From NCBI GenBank assembly GCA_030609785.1, contig JAUWTC010000015.1, positions 1 to 14,312 of the forward strand: a stretch of DNA of 14,312 nucleotides. Direction: 5' to 3'. How positions within the stretch are numbered: position 1 is the stretch's first letter; every line of letters starts with the position of its first letter. Below are positions 14,223-14,312 of the stretch, piece after piece. The notes below the pieces were generated by a model that worked only from the letters and a program-made list of their open reading frames with translations, was not told the DNA's origin and searched no databases. This stretch comes from Holophagae bacterium. Lineage in GTDB: Bacteria > Acidobacteriota > Thermoanaerobaculia > Thermoanaerobaculales > Sulfomarinibacteraceae. A program made the position numbers and the translations under genes.

Positions 14223-14231
14223 AGTCTAGCA
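14223..14231 (-). promoter_or_regulatory. Extended -10 of the polyprenyl synthase gene
   Basis: On the minus strand, TGCTAGACT is a TGn extended -10 with box TAGACT (14223-14228), seven bases before GTG 14215. Like the gatE (TGCTATAGT) and vapB (TGCTATGAT) sites it starts TGCTA. Initiation would fall at or next to the start codon. Confidence 0.45.
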
Positions 14232-14287
14232 TTGAACCCGGCGGCTTGACCGTTTGCAGAAATCAGAAAACGACATCGATGCGGTCA

Positions 14288-14312
14288 GGACAAGAAGACA
14301 ATTGAACCGCCA
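14288..14312 (+). repeat. Dispersed AATTGAACCGC repeat, copy D (cut by window end)
   Basis: The head GGACAAGAAG-ACAATTGAACCGC and two following bases are visible before the window ends. It matches copies A-C, including the ten bases upstream of the AATTGAACCGC core. Confidence 0.65.

Overview
The window is high-GC DNA (roughly 60% or more by eye) from a bacterium. The clearest sign is a full-length bacterial replicative DNA polymerase III alpha subunit (dnaE), supported by a vapBC toxin-antitoxin pair and bacterial -10 boxes. Against that background sits an archaeal-type Glu-tRNA(Gln) amidotransferase pair, gatE-gatD. This enzyme is regarded as the archaeal route to Gln-tRNA, and it is the most surprising content of the window. 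The phylum cannot be fixed from the sequence. An uncultivated Acidobacteriota-like or similar deep lineage is plausible but unproven.

Layout: (1) 103-1056 +, homocysteine S-methyltransferase. (2) 1135-3093 + and 3237-4634 +, gatE and gatD, separated by a dispersed repeat. (3) 4803-6575 -, an exported clan GH-A glycosidase-like protein with C-terminal Ig-like domains, convergent with gatD. (4) 6600-7799 +, RtcB RNA ligase, divergent from the glycosidase across only 24 bp. (5) 7916-8610 -, a vapBC operon. (6) 8787-12326 -, dnaE. (7) 12503-12838 +, a small TPR protein divergent from dnaE. (8) 12839-13207, a gene-free, palindrome-rich segment. (9) 13208-14215 -, a long-chain polyprenyl diphosphate synthase. 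The last 25 bases begin another copy of the dispersed repeat.

The genes are mostly unrelated housekeeping or accessory functions. Only gatE-gatD and vapBC form functional units. GatD releases ammonia and GatE uses it to turn Glu-tRNA(Gln) into Gln-tRNA(Gln). VapB should neutralise and autoregulate VapC.

Three patterns go beyond gene content. First, four start codons (glycosidase, rtcB, vapB, dnaE) lie exactly six bases after a near-consensus -10 box, which predicts leaderless mRNAs. Between the glycosidase and rtcB the two boxes abut and fill the whole gap. Second, a repeat family with a conserved head ending in AATTGAACCGC occurs four times. Two copies supply the same C-terminal tail (EREGN or EREEN) and the stop codon of unrelated proteins. 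Third, the 12839-13207 gap carries several long hairpins and may be a structured RNA or a REP-like element.
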